NCBI RefSeq assembly: GCF_004365355.1
Contig: NZ_SODP01000001.1
Coordinates: 1,557,473 to 1,621,472, forward strand
DNA from: Kribbella pratensis
GTDB taxonomy: Bacteria > Actinomycetota > Actinomycetes > Propionibacteriales > Kribbellaceae
Direction: 5' to 3'
Length of the DNA: 64,000 bases
Both the position numbers and the translations under genes were made by a program. Under the pieces are notes generated by a model. It had not been told where the DNA came from. It did no database searches and saw only the letters and a list, made by a program, of their open reading frames with translations. Position 1 is the first letter of the stretch. Each line of letters opens with the position of its first letter. Below, piece after piece: positions 35,414-43,430 of this stretch.

Positions 35414-36118
35414 ATGACCTCGGTACCGGTGGAGGGGACGCGTCCGTCGGACGCCGAGCGCGACCGCGCCCTCGCCGTACTGCGGGACGGCGCCGGGTCG
35501 GGCCGCCTGTCCCATGACACGTTCATCCGGCGGATGAATTTCGTACTCGGCGCGCAGAGCCGCGGCGAGCTCGCCGACGCCATCCGCGACCTCCCACGCA
35601 CGGAACCTCGTCACCGCACGTGGACCCGCGCCGTCCGCGCCCACCTGCCCCGCCTGAAGGTGGAGACCGCGGTCTCCCCGAACGCTCGCACCGGAGCGCA
35701 CCAGCACGGTCCCTCGAGCGCACGCAGCGCCGCCGCCGCGCTTCCTGAGCGAGCCCGCCCAGCCCGACGTTTTGACCCGGTCGGGGTGGTTGCCTCCTGG
35801 CTCGACGGTCTTCCGCGGTTGAGCTTGGTGAGGCCGGCCGTCGCCGTACCGCTTCCCGGACTTGCGCTGCCGGCTCCTGGCTCGCCGACTGTACGGATCG
35901 GGCGCGGTCCGGGCGCGACGCTGCGGATGGCTGACGAGTCCGTGTCGCGTCACCACGCTGAACTCCGGCACGTCGACGAAGGGTGGCTGCTCCGCGATCT
36001 CGGCTCGATGAACGGAACGACCGTCAACGGTCTCCGGATCACCACTACCGTCCGGGTCCGGCCCGGCGACAGAGTCGGCTTCGGCGCGGTCACGTACGTG
36101 CTGACGTGGACCGGCTGA
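35414..36118 (+). CDS. DUF1707-FHA domain protein
   Basis: The N-terminal 55 residues match the DUF1707 pattern (RPSDAERDRALAVLRDG, then GRLSHDTFIRRM). A linker of about 80 residues rich in Pro/Ala/Arg follows, then a complete FHA domain of about 75 residues with IGRGPGATLRMADESVSRHHAEL, the phosphothreonine pocket, and GSMNGTTVNG. It should bind phospho-Thr proteins made by Ser/Thr kinases; no kinase is encoded nearby. Alternative start ATG 35405. Confidence 0.85.
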   Translation: MTSVPVEGTRPSDAERDRALAVLRDGAGSGRLSHDTFIRRMNFVLGAQSRGELADAIRDLPRTEPRHRTWTRAVRAHLPRLKVETAVSPNARTGAHQHGPSSARSAAAALPERARPARRFDPVGVVASWLDGLPRLSLVRPAVAVPLPGLALPAPGSPTVRIGRGPGATLRMADESVSRHHAELRHVDEGWLLRDLGSMNGTTVNGLRITTTVRVRPGDRVGFGAVTYVLTWTG

Positions 36119-36123
36119 GGGCT

Positions 36124-36154
36124 TGCATCCGGTACTTGGGTACAGGTTTACCGT
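36124..36154 (+). promoter_or_regulatory. MerR-type long-spacer promoter
   Basis: TTGCAT (36124-36129) and TACCGT (36149-36154) are separated by 19 bases. The spacer contains the dyad GTACTTGGGTAC. Over-long spacers around a dyad are the trademark of MerR-activated promoters, and a MerR gene is two positions downstream. The first ATG is at 36162, so the message is almost leaderless. Confidence 0.65.
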
Positions 36155-36161
36155 CGATCTC

Positions 36162-36461
36162 ATGGACGATCTGACCTGGGCCTCCGACGCCTGCACCCTT
36201 CCGACCGCCGAACGGCCGTTCCGTGTCGCGGAGTTCGACCAGCTGTTCGCCGAACACCTCCGCGGTTCCGACCGCATGGACGCACAGACCCTGGAGCTCA
36301 CCCTCGATCCCGAATCCCGCGCGACGGTCGAGGACCTCACCGCCCGCGAGACCGAGTGCTGCTCGTTCTTCACCTTCACCCTGAGCTCGGACGCCGACCA
36401 ACTGCGGCTACAGATCACGGTGCCGCCGGCGCAGACCGCCGTACTCGACGGACTGTTGTGA
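36162..36461 (+). CDS. Small Cys-Cys protein of a MerR operon (99 aa)
   Basis: A 99-residue cytosolic protein with the block [16 protein letters not shown] near residue 67, where the two adjacent cysteines could bind a soft metal or thiol. It begins at ATG 36162 straight after the MerR-type promoter and overlaps the MerR gene (GTGA). I recall similar proteins next to MerR genes in actinobacteria. I know of no assigned activity, but metal buffering fits the context. Confidence 0.78.
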   Translation: MDDLTWASDACTLPTAERPFRVAEFDQLFAEHLRGSDRMDAQTLELTLDPESRATVEDLTARETECCSFFTFTLSSDADQLRLQITVPPAQTAVLDGLL

Positions 36462-36871
36462 GATCGAGCGAGCTGGCCGCCGCGGCCGGCGTCAACCTGC
36501 AGACACTGCGGTACTACGAACGTCGCGGCCTGCTGGACGAACCGGCGCGGAGTCTTGGTGGGCATCGGATGTACCCAGCGGAGGCGGTCACGACGTTGCG
36601 CGTGATCAAGGCGGCGCAGCGGCTGGGATTCACGCTGACCGAGGTGTCCGAGCTGCTCGACACCGCGCGGCACCGACACGCCCTCGGCGAGGGAGCCGGG
36701 CTGCAGGCCCGAGCCCGCGAGAAACTGACCGACGTGGAAGCCAAGATCGCCGACCTGACGGTCATCGCCGAGACCCTCCGCGCCGGCATCACCGCCGGCT
36801 GCACCGACCTCCAAACCTGCGCCGGCGATCCGGACTGCCCGCTCCCGTTCCCGGAGATCGGCCAGGCGTGA
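36458..36871 (+). CDS. MerR-family regulator
   Basis: The 137-residue protein has the MerR winged helix ([23 protein letters not shown], then [10 protein letters not shown]), a dimerisation helix and a Cys-rich tail [17 protein letters not shown] with three cysteines. Mercury MerR proteins use one Cys before the long helix plus two in this loop. The first one seems absent here (TARHRH instead), so the ligand may differ. It overlaps its neighbours by 4 bases on both sides and likely activates the promoter at 36124-36154. Confidence 0.9.
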   Translation: MRSSELAAAAGVNLQTLRYYERRGLLDEPARSLGGHRMYPAEAVTTLRVIKAAQRLGFTLTEVSELLDTARHRHALGEGAGLQARAREKLTDVEAKIADLTVIAETLRAGITAGCTDLQTCAGDPDCPLPFPEIGQA

Positions 36872-37203
36872 CAGTCCTACGCTCCATCCTGCTCTTCGTC
36901 CTGGCGGCGATCGCCGAGATCGGCGGCGCCTGGCTGATCTGGCAAGGCTGGCGCGAACACCGCGGCATCGTCTGGATCGCCGCCGGAATAGTTGCCCTAG
37001 GCGCCTACGGCTTCGTGGCAACCTTCCAGCCCGACCCCAACTTCGGCCGAATCCTGGCAGCCTACGGCGGCATCTTCGTAGCCGGCTCCCTCACCTGGGG
37101 CGTCCTGGTCGACCGCTTCAAACCCGACCGCTACGACCTAGCAGGAGCCGCAATCTGCCTCGTCGGCGTAGCAGTAATCATGTACGCCCCTCGCAGCTCA
37201 TGA
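36868..37203 (+). CDS. YnfA/UPF0060 membrane protein
   Basis: A 111-residue protein with four membrane helices, starting at the GTG overlapping the MerR stop. The blocks [18 protein letters not shown] and [15 protein letters not shown] are typical of the UPF0060 (YnfA) family, a small-transporter-like group related to SMR exporters. Co-transcription with a MerR regulator suggests export of the inducing metal or compound. Confidence 0.9.
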   Translation: MTVLRSILLFVLAAIAEIGGAWLIWQGWREHRGIVWIAAGIVALGAYGFVATFQPDPNFGRILAAYGGIFVAGSLTWGVLVDRFKPDRYDLAGAAICLVGVAVIMYAPRSS

Positions 37204-37235
37204 CCCATGCCGCAAGCTCCTGGGAGACATCACCG

Positions 37236-37481
37236 ATGGACCTCGAGCAACTCTGGATTCAACTGGCCGAGGCGGGGATCACGGCGATGCTCAAGATCGA
37301 CCACGAGCGGCTAGCTGAGCACGGGCGGTCGTGGACGGTCCTGCTGTCCGGTCCGCCGCTGGGTGATGCTTTGGTCCGCGCGGAGGAGTCCTCGCTCGAC
37401 AGATGCCTGCAAGTCAGCCTCACCCGCCTCCGAGCTGAGGCCCACGGCGAATGGAGTTGGCTCACGGAGTTCGAGCGATGA
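37236..37481 (+). CDS. Unknown small protein (81 aa)
   Basis: No family recognised. A soluble, helix-plus-strand protein (DLEQLWIQLAEAGITAMLK start, EWSWLTEFER end). ATG 37236 with GGGAG about 10 bases upstream is preferred over ATG 37200, which overlaps the YnfA stop. It is the first of four small genes of unknown role in 37.2-38.8 kb, whose small acidic character resembles immunity-type proteins of toxin loci, though that is only an impression. Confidence 0.62.
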   Translation: MDLEQLWIQLAEAGITAMLKIDHERLAEHGRSWTVLLSGPPLGDALVRAEESSLDRCLQVSLTRLRAEAHGEWSWLTEFER

Positions 37482-37514
37482 TCGCCGTACGAATCCGGGC
37501 ACAGGGGGAACGTC

Positions 37515-37844
37515 GTGGGGGTTGATGTGGTGCTGAATGCCGTCGACCAGCGTGGCACGAGTTCGAGACGCCGCCGGTTGACTCAGTTAGACGTCGTGCC
37601 GGACACGCGCGACCTGTTCGCCAGGATCTGCGGGCGAAGCAAGCTGCCGATGCTGCGGCGGGTCGATCCGTACGGCGATCTGATTCTGAGCTCATCAGAA
37701 GTGCCCCAGTTCCTGGAGGAGCTGAAGGCCGAACACGAGCTCGCCACCGGCGACGAAGAGCGTTTGCTCCTGACCGCCGTCTCCAAGCTCGCCGAGCGCT
37801 GTCTGACGGACCCGTCCACCGAATTGCAGCTCCAAGGTGACTGA
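37515..37844 (+). CDS. Unknown small protein (109 aa)
   Basis: No named family. After a basic start, the core reads LPMLRRVDPYGDLILSSSEVPQFLEEL, followed by a helical end. GTG 37515 has GGGGGAA about 7 bases ahead. It overlaps the next gene by 8 bases, so both are co-translated. Probably conserved in related actinobacteria, by the pattern of aromatic and acidic residues, but unverified. Confidence 0.68.
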   Translation: MGVDVVLNAVDQRGTSSRRRRLTQLDVVPDTRDLFARICGRSKLPMLRRVDPYGDLILSSSEVPQFLEELKAEHELATGDEERLLLTAVSKLAERCLTDPSTELQLQGD

Positions 37845-38487
37845 CCTTTACCCGAAGCCGCCGCACTTGATGATCGCGGTCTGGTCGGCGGACGACGAGG
37901 AGTTGGTCTTCGGGCGGGCTTGTGATGTCGCGGGGGAGTTCGGGTGCGTGCTGACGGGTGTCGCGGAGGAATGGCCTGCCAAGAAGGTCGGGTATCACCG
38001 CAAGGGGCTGGGCACGGTGATTGTGGAGCGGCTGTTCGCGGCGGAGGGGGAGACGCATCCGGTGGCGATCTCGCTGTCAGCTCGGGAGTTGGGGTGGCCG
38101 GAGGCGTTGTGGACGGCGAAGGACCGGAAGGCGGCGTACAAACTGGCCGGATGGGCGACCGACGTACTGCGGGAGCTCACCGCCCGCACTGGTGCCCTGT
38201 ACGGCTCCATCGCAGTAGAGGAAACGCTGCCGACTCCCAGCGCACTCCGGGCAGGTATCTCGATCAGCAGCCTCCCGTTCCTGTCGGCGGAACTTCCAAC
38301 CGCGGTGTTTGACAAGTTCTACGCTGCCTTCAGCCGGACGCAGCCCGTCGAGTGGCCGCACGGAACCTTCTTCCCCGACTGGAAACCTTTCACCAAGGGC
38401 AGTGCAACCGCACCCGACCGCGCCACCCTCACGGCAGCCTCGACGACCCTCGGCAACACACTTCAACGGAGGAAGAATGAGCAGTGA
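37837..38487 (+). CDS. Unknown protein (216 aa)
   Basis: No domain recognised. The soluble protein has strand-rich beginning HLMIAVWSADDEELVFGRA, then LTGVAEEWPAKKVGYHRKG, and a mixed C-terminal half ending in a basic tail. GTG 37837 lies inside the end of the preceding gene and the stop overlaps the next ATG region by 11 bases. It forms one unit with its neighbours. The mutual overlap suggests a conserved cassette. Confidence 0.68.
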   Translation: MTDLYPKPPHLMIAVWSADDEELVFGRACDVAGEFGCVLTGVAEEWPAKKVGYHRKGLGTVIVERLFAAEGETHPVAISLSARELGWPEALWTAKDRKAAYKLAGWATDVLRELTARTGALYGSIAVEETLPTPSALRAGISISSLPFLSAELPTAVFDKFYAAFSRTQPVEWPHGTFFPDWKPFTKGSATAPDRATLTAASTTLGNTLQRRKNEQ

Positions 38488-38815
38488 CTTCGCCTTCTGG
38501 AAGGCGGTCCCGGGCGATCCTGAGGAGATTTACGACAAGGTTTGTGAGGGGATCACCGACGGGCTGTCGGCCAGTGGTGATGTACTGCGGTTTCGTCAGG
38601 AGCTGCTGCGGCGGTTTCCGGATGTGAAGGACGAGCTGCAGCCAGGCGATTTCGACCTCGCGGAGAATCCGGAGGACGCCGAGAAGTACGTCGTGCTCAC
38701 GCTTTCCTACGGGCGGCTGCGCGACACCTTCGGCGAGGTGCTGGACCTCGCGAAGGTGCACGGGTTGGTTGGGTTCAGCGGGGTAGCCGGCGAGCCGATC
38801 TTCTTCGAGGACTGA
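38477..38815 (+). CDS. Unknown small acidic protein (112 aa)
   Basis: An acidic, soluble protein (FWKAVPGDPEEIYDKVCEG at the start; YVVLTLSYGRLRD near residue 74; IFFED at the end). GGAGG lies 5 bases before ATG 38477. The compact acidic alpha/beta pattern is similar in feel to immunity proteins, but no partner toxin is seen. It converges with the PhyH gene 6 bases away. Confidence 0.68.
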   Translation: MSSDFAFWKAVPGDPEEIYDKVCEGITDGLSASGDVLRFRQELLRRFPDVKDELQPGDFDLAENPEDAEKYVVLTLSYGRLRDTFGEVLDLAKVHGLVGFSGVAGEPIFFED

Positions 38816-38821
38816 CGAAGG

Positions 38822-39574
38822 TCAGCGGGCGGCGATGTTTTGGCCGGCTTTGAGGAAGGGGTCGAAGGAGCCGTGGGGGCCAGTGCCGTCTTTGGAGGGG
38901 ATGATTTCTTTGGAGTATTGGGCCAGGTAGACGCGGCGGTGGCGGTCTGTTCGGTTGGGGCCGCTGCGGTGGATGACGACGCTCGAGAAGACGACGATGG
39001 AGCCGGCGGGGGCGGTCATCGGGATGCCGGGGTCGCTGCCGAAGTAGCAGACCATGTCGTTCAGTTCTGGGTCCCGGATGTGCTTGATGTAGGACTTGAT
39101 GCCCGAGCGTGAGTACGGAAGTAGGTAGACCGAGCCGTTCTCCTCGGTGACGTCGTCGAGGGCGATCCAGCAGGTGAGGTACGGCGCGTGGTCCTCGTGC
39201 ACATAGCCGGAATCCTGATGCCACGCGAAGGCGGTGTCCGGATCGCCGGCCTTGATCACGTACTGCTCCCAGAACAGCCAGGCGTCATCGCCCAACGTCG
39301 CCCGGCAGATCTCCGCCATCATGTCGCTGAACAGGAACTGCCGCAGCTCCGGCCGGTCCTGGTAGATCATGCTGCTGAAGTACCGCTTGCCACGGTGGTT
39401 GATCCCGAGCGAATCGGTACCGGCCTCGTCCATCGCGGCGTCGAGTTTGTCGATCGAGTACTGCGCTCCGCCGCGCAACAGCTCGAGCTGCTCGTCGGTG
39501 AGCACCCGTTCCAGCACGAAGTACCCCTCGTCGCGGAACTGGGCCAGGTGCTCGGGCGTGACCAGGTCGTTCAT
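38822..39574 (-). CDS. Phytanoyl-CoA dioxygenase (PhyH) family protein
   Basis: A 250-residue Fe(II)/2-oxoglutarate oxygenase. The iron ligands are in WHQDSGYVHEDHAPY (His-x-Asp) and a distal His near the C-terminus in VVIHRSGPN, with Arg of that block for 2-oxoglutarate. Members hydroxylate small molecules or lipids; the substrate is unknown. The divergent AraC gene 79 bases away is probably its regulator. Confidence 0.88.
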   Translation of the reverse strand: MNDLVTPEHLAQFRDEGYFVLERVLTDEQLELLRGGAQYSIDKLDAAMDEAGTDSLGINHRGKRYFSSMIYQDRPELRQFLFSDMMAEICRATLGDDAWLFWEQYVIKAGDPDTAFAWHQDSGYVHEDHAPYLTCWIALDDVTEENGSVYLLPYSRSGIKSYIKHIRDPELNDMVCYFGSDPGIPMTAPAGSIVVFSSVVIHRSGPNRTDRHRRVYLAQYSKEIIPSKDGTGPHGSFDPFLKAGQNIAAR

Positions 39575-39653
39575 GGCGTCCTCCGGTGAAATCGGCTTAC
39601 CGAAACGCTAGGTCGACCGCACCCGGCAAAGAATGTCTCGCCGCGACCCGGAC

Positions 39654-40472
39654 ATGAACATTTTGGCGTACCGTCGCGGCGTGAGTGAGCGCACGATCGT
39701 CACGATCGCCGAAGGTCCGGTGACCAGGCTCGGGCAGTTGGTGCTCGCCGGCGAGGTGATCGACTCCGAGCCGATCGTGTCGTCCGCGCTCCGGGTGATG
39801 GACGCCTACGTGCTGCCGGTGCTGATCGATGGCGAGGGCAACTATCGCGACGCGGGCGGTCGCGCGGAGCGGATCACCGCGGGTGCGCACACGCTCGTGC
39901 CGCCGGGGTTCCCACACACGTACCACACGGATCCGGGAGAGCGGTGGATCGAGCTGTTCGCCGTCTTCACCGGCCCGATCTTCGACGCGCTCCCGCACCT
40001 GACCGGCTCCGGCCCGCGCTACCCGACCCCGCAACCCTCGGTCGAAGCCCTCCGCACCGTAGAGCGCGCGCCGCCCACGACCCGCCGCGCCGCCGAACAT
40101 CAACTGATGGCACTTGCCGCCTGGCTCGTCGACGTCGAGGACACCACGACGGAAGACGTCAGCATGGAGATTGTGGACGCCATGACGCGCCTCGCCGACG
40201 ACCTCACCGCGAGCACCGACCTCGCCGCCATCGCCGCCGAGGCCGGCCTGACCTACGACACGTTCCGCCGGAGATTCGCCAAGCAAGTCGGCCAGACGCC
40301 CGCCGCGTTCCGGAACGTATGCCGCTTGCAGGCCGCGGCCACGCTCTTACGCCTGACAGACCTCACCCACCGCGAAATCGCCCGAACCCTCGGTTTCACC
40401 GACGAGTTCCACCTCTCACGCCGATTCCGCGCGCACTTCGGCGTCGTCCCCCGCGACTACCGGCGTACCTGA
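39654..40472 (+). CDS. AraC-family regulator
   Basis: An N-terminal cupin-like sensing domain (about residues 15-120, with RITAGAHTLVPPGFPH) precedes a typical AraC pair of helix-turn-helix motifs in the last 100 residues (DLAAIAAEAGLTYDTFRRRF and IARTLGFTDEFHLSRRF). It faces the PhyH gene, whose promoter it likely controls. Start choice is uncertain: ATG 39633, ATG 39654 and GTG 39681 are all in frame, none with a strong ribosome site. Confidence 0.88.
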   Translation: MNILAYRRGVSERTIVTIAEGPVTRLGQLVLAGEVIDSEPIVSSALRVMDAYVLPVLIDGEGNYRDAGGRAERITAGAHTLVPPGFPHTYHTDPGERWIELFAVFTGPIFDALPHLTGSGPRYPTPQPSVEALRTVERAPPTTRRAAEHQLMALAAWLVDVEDTTTEDVSMEIVDAMTRLADDLTASTDLAAIAAEAGLTYDTFRRRFAKQVGQTPAAFRNVCRLQAAATLLRLTDLTHREIARTLGFTDEFHLSRRFRAHFGVVPRDYRRT

Positions 40473-40520
40473 CCCCCCCCGGACTTGGGGATCGCCGCGA
40501 GCGGCGCACGAGATGTGCCT

Positions 40521-40900
40521 GTGTACTGCGTGTGCCTGGCGGTGCGGCGTACTGCGTGTGCCCGTGGCGTGCAGCGTGTGTCTGCGTGTCCGGCGTACTG
40601 CGTGCGCCTGGTGCTCCGGCGTACTGCATGGGCCCGGGGCGGCGTACGGCATGTGGCTGTGTCGTGCGCGGCCGGCGTACTGCGTGCGTCCATGGGTGCG
40701 CGGACGTACTGCGTGCCTCGATGGGCGTTCGGCGTACTGCGTGTGCCCGTGGGGCCGGCGTAGTGCGACCCCGGCGGAGCGGACGTCCTCCGTGGGGTCG
40801 GCCCGAGCGGGGGTACTCCGTGGGTCGGCCCGCTGGAGGGCGTGTGGCTGGGTTCCCCGCGTACTGCGGGTGCCTGGGTGCGCGGCGTACTCCGCAGGTC
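40521..40900. repeat. Degenerate ~26-bp direct repeats in a 453-base gene gap
   Basis: The core GGCGTACTGCGTG recurs in degenerate form about 12 times, with GTAC at 40523, 40549, 40595, 40621, 40644, 40677, 40706, 40734, 40760, 40813, 40861 and 40887. Intervals are mostly 23-29 bases or about twice that. The gap 40473-40925 between the AraC and oxidoreductase genes contains nothing else I can support; open frames here only mirror the repeat. Confidence 0.75.
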
Positions 40901-40925
40901 TGTGCGGCGTGCGGTTCGAGGGCGC

Positions 40926-41894
40926 CTAGGGGATCAGGACGACCTTGCCTGTGGTGGTGCGGTTTTCGAGGGCGTGGTGGGCGGATGCGGCGTCGGATAG
41001 GGGGAAGGTTGTGGTGAGGGCCTTCCAGCGGCCTGAGATCGTCTCCTCCAACGCCGCCACCTCGAGTTCGCGGAGTTGGCGGGTGAGCTTGGCGCCGATG
41101 GCCCAGCCTGCGGTCAGGCCTCGCGACATCAGGTCCTCGTGGGTGAACTGGATCGGCCCGCCGCCCGACCAGCCGAACATGAACGCCCGCCCGCCGACCC
41201 CGAGCAACTCGAACGCCTTCTGACCATTCGGCCCGCCGACCCCATCCAGCAGCACGGTGAGCTCTACCCCGCCCTTCAACGCCGCGGCCCACTCCGGATC
41301 CCGGTAGTCGATCGCGTACTGCGCGCCCAGTGACCGCACCAGCTCCACCTTCGCCGGACCGCCCGCCAACCCAACGACAGTCGCCCCAACGTTCCGAGCC
41401 GCTTGGACGAGATAGCTGCCGATCCCGCCCGCAGCGGCAGTCACCAGTACGACGTCGTCCGCCGTCAGCCGCGCCTGGCGAAGGATGCCGGCCGTCGTCC
41501 GACCCGTCCCGATCGCCGCGACCGCTTGCGCCGCATCGACATGATCAGGAATCTCGTACAGCGACTCGACCTTCGCCACGGCGCGTTCGGCGTACCCGCC
41601 TGGCACCATGCCGAGATGGACCACGACCCGTTTGCCGACCCACGAGGAGGAAACGTCTGGCCCGACCGCGCTCACCCGGCCGGCGACCTCCCGCCCCGGG
41701 ATCGTCGGCAACTCCGGCACCGGGATCGGGCTGCCGCCCGTCGCGCCCGCCCGGATCATCGTGTCGACAAGATGAACCCCGGCCCCCTCGACGTCCACCA
41801 GGACCATCCCGGGCCCGGGTACCGGGTCAGGAACCTCCTCGTAGAGCAGATTCTCCGCCGGACCGAACGCATGCAATCTGATCGCCTTCATCAT
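40926..41894 (-). CDS. Quinone oxidoreductase-like zinc-free MDR protein
   Basis: A 322-residue medium-chain dehydrogenase/reductase. GroES-like N-terminal half with EVPDPVPGPGMVLVDVEG, then a Rossmann half with VTAAAGGIGSYLVQAARNVGATVVG, the NADP(H)-binding AAxGGVGS-type motif of quinone oxidoreductases. Structural zinc cysteines are missing, as in the QOR branch. ATG 41894 is preferred; the longer frame from 41933 runs into the ROK control region. It diverges from the ROK gene. Confidence 0.9.
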   Translation of the reverse strand: MMKAIRLHAFGPAENLLYEEVPDPVPGPGMVLVDVEGAGVHLVDTMIRAGATGGSPIPVPELPTIPGREVAGRVSAVGPDVSSSWVGKRVVVHLGMVPGGYAERAVAKVESLYEIPDHVDAAQAVAAIGTGRTTAGILRQARLTADDVVLVTAAAGGIGSYLVQAARNVGATVVGLAGGPAKVELVRSLGAQYAIDYRDPEWAAALKGGVELTVLLDGVGGPNGQKAFELLGVGGRAFMFGWSGGGPIQFTHEDLMSRGLTAGWAIGAKLTRQLRELEVAALEETISGRWKALTTTFPLSDAASAHHALENRTTTGKVVLIP

Positions 41895-41941
41895 GATCCG
41901 CAACGCTAGAACCTCAACAATGATTGAGGTCAACCACTGCC

Positions 41942-41965
41942 ACTTCCTTACGTTGTGTACTAAAG
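41942..41965. promoter_or_regulatory. Putative ROK operator upstream of ROK gene
   Basis: The dyad ACTTCCTTAC-N5-GTACTAAAG lies 22 bases before the ROK start and 48 bases before the divergent oxidoreductase. It aligns with ACTTCCTAAC-N5-GTAAGAAAG ahead of the solute-binding protein gene at 49632-49655, with identical spacing. Confidence 0.55.
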
Positions 41966-41986
41966 TGCGATCCGAGGGAGGGTGAC

Positions 41987-43207
41987 GTGGCGAAGATTCT
42001 GAGAGGTGCGACCGCGCAGGAGACCCACAGCGCGATCCTGGACCTGATCCGCTCGAGCGGCACGGTCACCCGCGTCGACCTCGCCGACCGGTCCGGGCTG
42101 ACCGGCGCGTCGATCTCCCGCGTGGTCAAGCGACTACTCGCCGACGGCCTGATCATCGAGACCGGGTACGGCGACCCCACGGGCGGCAAGCGCGCCACGC
42201 TGCTGCAGTTCAATCCCCGCGCCCGGCACGCGATCGGCATCGCGGTCGACACGCCGAGCACGACGTACGTCGTCACCGACATGAGCGGGCGTGTGATCGA
42301 GCAGGTGTCGTCGCGGGGGATCGGGAAGGACGCGCCGGCGACGGCCGTGCAGCGGATCACGGCCGAGCTCGAAGACCTGATCGTGAAGGCGGAGATCGAG
42401 CCGTCGACGCTGGTCGGCGTCGGGGTCGCGCTGGCCGGGCGGCAGGGGCGCGGCGGCACCCGGCTGCTGCGGACGGACTCGGAGAAGTACGCCTGGGAGC
42501 CCTTCGCGGTCCGCGACACGCTCAAGGACGCGATCGACCATCCGATCGTGGTCGAGAACGACTCGACCTGCGCCGCGATCGGCGAGTTCTGGGCGGGCAA
42601 GATCCCCTCGGTCAACGACTTCGCCACCGTCTACATGGCCGCCGGGTTCGGCCTCGGCCTGGTCACCAACGGCGATGTGTACCGCGGCTCGTCGTCCAAC
42701 GTCGGCGAGATCGGCCACATGGTGCTCGACGTGAAAGGTCCGCAGTGCTGGTGTGGCGGCCAGGGCTGCCTGGAGAGCCTGGCAGCACCCGCCGCGGTGG
42801 TCGCACGCGCCGGTCAGGATGAGCAGCTCGCGGACAAGCTCGGCCTCCGCGGCCGCCGGCTGTCCATCCGCGCCGACTTCGCGAAGATCGCCCGCCTGGC
42901 CGCGGCCGGGGACCCGCGCTGTGTCGAGCTGATCGAGGAGTCCGCGACGTACCTGGCCAAGGCGCTGCTGTCGATCACCAACCTGCTCGACCTCAACCAG
43001 ATCATCCTCGCCGGCCCCGGTTTCAGCGAGGCCGGCGATATCTACGTCCGCATCGCGGCGCAGGAACTCAACCGCCTGTCCTTCGTCCGCGCGATGCATC
43101 CCACCCGTGTCGAGCTCTCCAAACTAGGCCCGAGCGCCGCGGCCCTGGGAGCCGCCTCACTCGTCCTCCACACCCAACTAACCCCACACCAGAACACCCG
43201 CTCCTAG
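41987..43207 (+). CDS. ROK-family transcriptional regulator
   Basis: Residues 1-75 form a MarR-like winged helix (HSAILDLIRSSGTVTRVDLADRSGLTGAS). The ROK kinase-like fold follows, with the nucleotide-site GVGVALAG, ENDSTCAAIGEFW, and the zinc motif HMVLDVKGPQCWCGGQGCLE (CxCGxxGCLE). The 406-residue length matches XylR/NagC-type repressors. GTG 41987 has GGGAGG six bases ahead. It lies beside the sugar operon it probably controls. Confidence 0.93.
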   Translation: MAKILRGATAQETHSAILDLIRSSGTVTRVDLADRSGLTGASISRVVKRLLADGLIIETGYGDPTGGKRATLLQFNPRARHAIGIAVDTPSTTYVVTDMSGRVIEQVSSRGIGKDAPATAVQRITAELEDLIVKAEIEPSTLVGVGVALAGRQGRGGTRLLRTDSEKYAWEPFAVRDTLKDAIDHPIVVENDSTCAAIGEFWAGKIPSVNDFATVYMAAGFGLGLVTNGDVYRGSSSNVGEIGHMVLDVKGPQCWCGGQGCLESLAAPAAVVARAGQDEQLADKLGLRGRRLSIRADFAKIARLAAAGDPRCVELIEESATYLAKALLSITNLLDLNQIILAGPGFSEAGDIYVRIAAQELNRLSFVRAMHPTRVELSKLGPSAAALGAASLVLHTQLTPHQNTRS

Positions 43208-43316
43208 CGCCCCCACCCCACCCCGCCCCGCCCCGGCGCCCGACCCGCCCCGGCCCCCGGCCCGCCCCGGCCCCCGGCCCGCCGCCCGGCCCCACCCGCC
43301 CCGCCCCGGCCCGTTT
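43208..43316. repeat. C-rich low-complexity tract
   Basis: About 100 bases of CCCCG/CCCGG runs after the ROK stop. The unit CCCGCCCCGGCCCCCGG occurs twice in tandem. The other strand is G-rich enough to form quadruplex-like structures. No coding content. Confidence 0.6.
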
Positions 43317-43397
43317 GGTGGGTATACCCACCGCCGTGTGGGTTGGCCAACCGGAATCCGGTTGGCCAACCCACGTTGTGGCTGGCTTACCCACCAG
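43317..43397. terminator. Palindrome cluster between convergent ROK and GH1 genes
   Basis: GGTGGGTATACCCACC (43317-43332) is a perfect palindrome. GTGGGTTGGCCAACCGG (43338-43354) pairs perfectly with 43358-43374 around a three-base AAT loop. An outer pair TGGTGGGTA (43316-43324) and TACCCACCA (43388-43396) can close the whole. This should work as a bidirectional terminator. Confidence 0.7.
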
Positions 43398-43430
43398 ACG
43401 CGGGACGAGGGGGGACTGGGCGGGGGCGGG

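Noticed and set aside
40521..40900. CRISPR array
   Set aside because: Repeats are degenerate, units are about 26 bp with almost no spacer, and no cas genes are present.
40396..41292. A 298-codon minus-strand frame with His-Ala-Val-Arg-Arg repeats
   Set aside because: It merely translates the 26-bp repeat field and overlaps the oxidoreductase and AraC genes; no ribosome site and no credible protein pattern.
43208..43316. Coding potential in the C-rich tract after the ROK gene
   Set aside because: Low-complexity CCCCG text with no start or ribosome site; frames there are artefacts.
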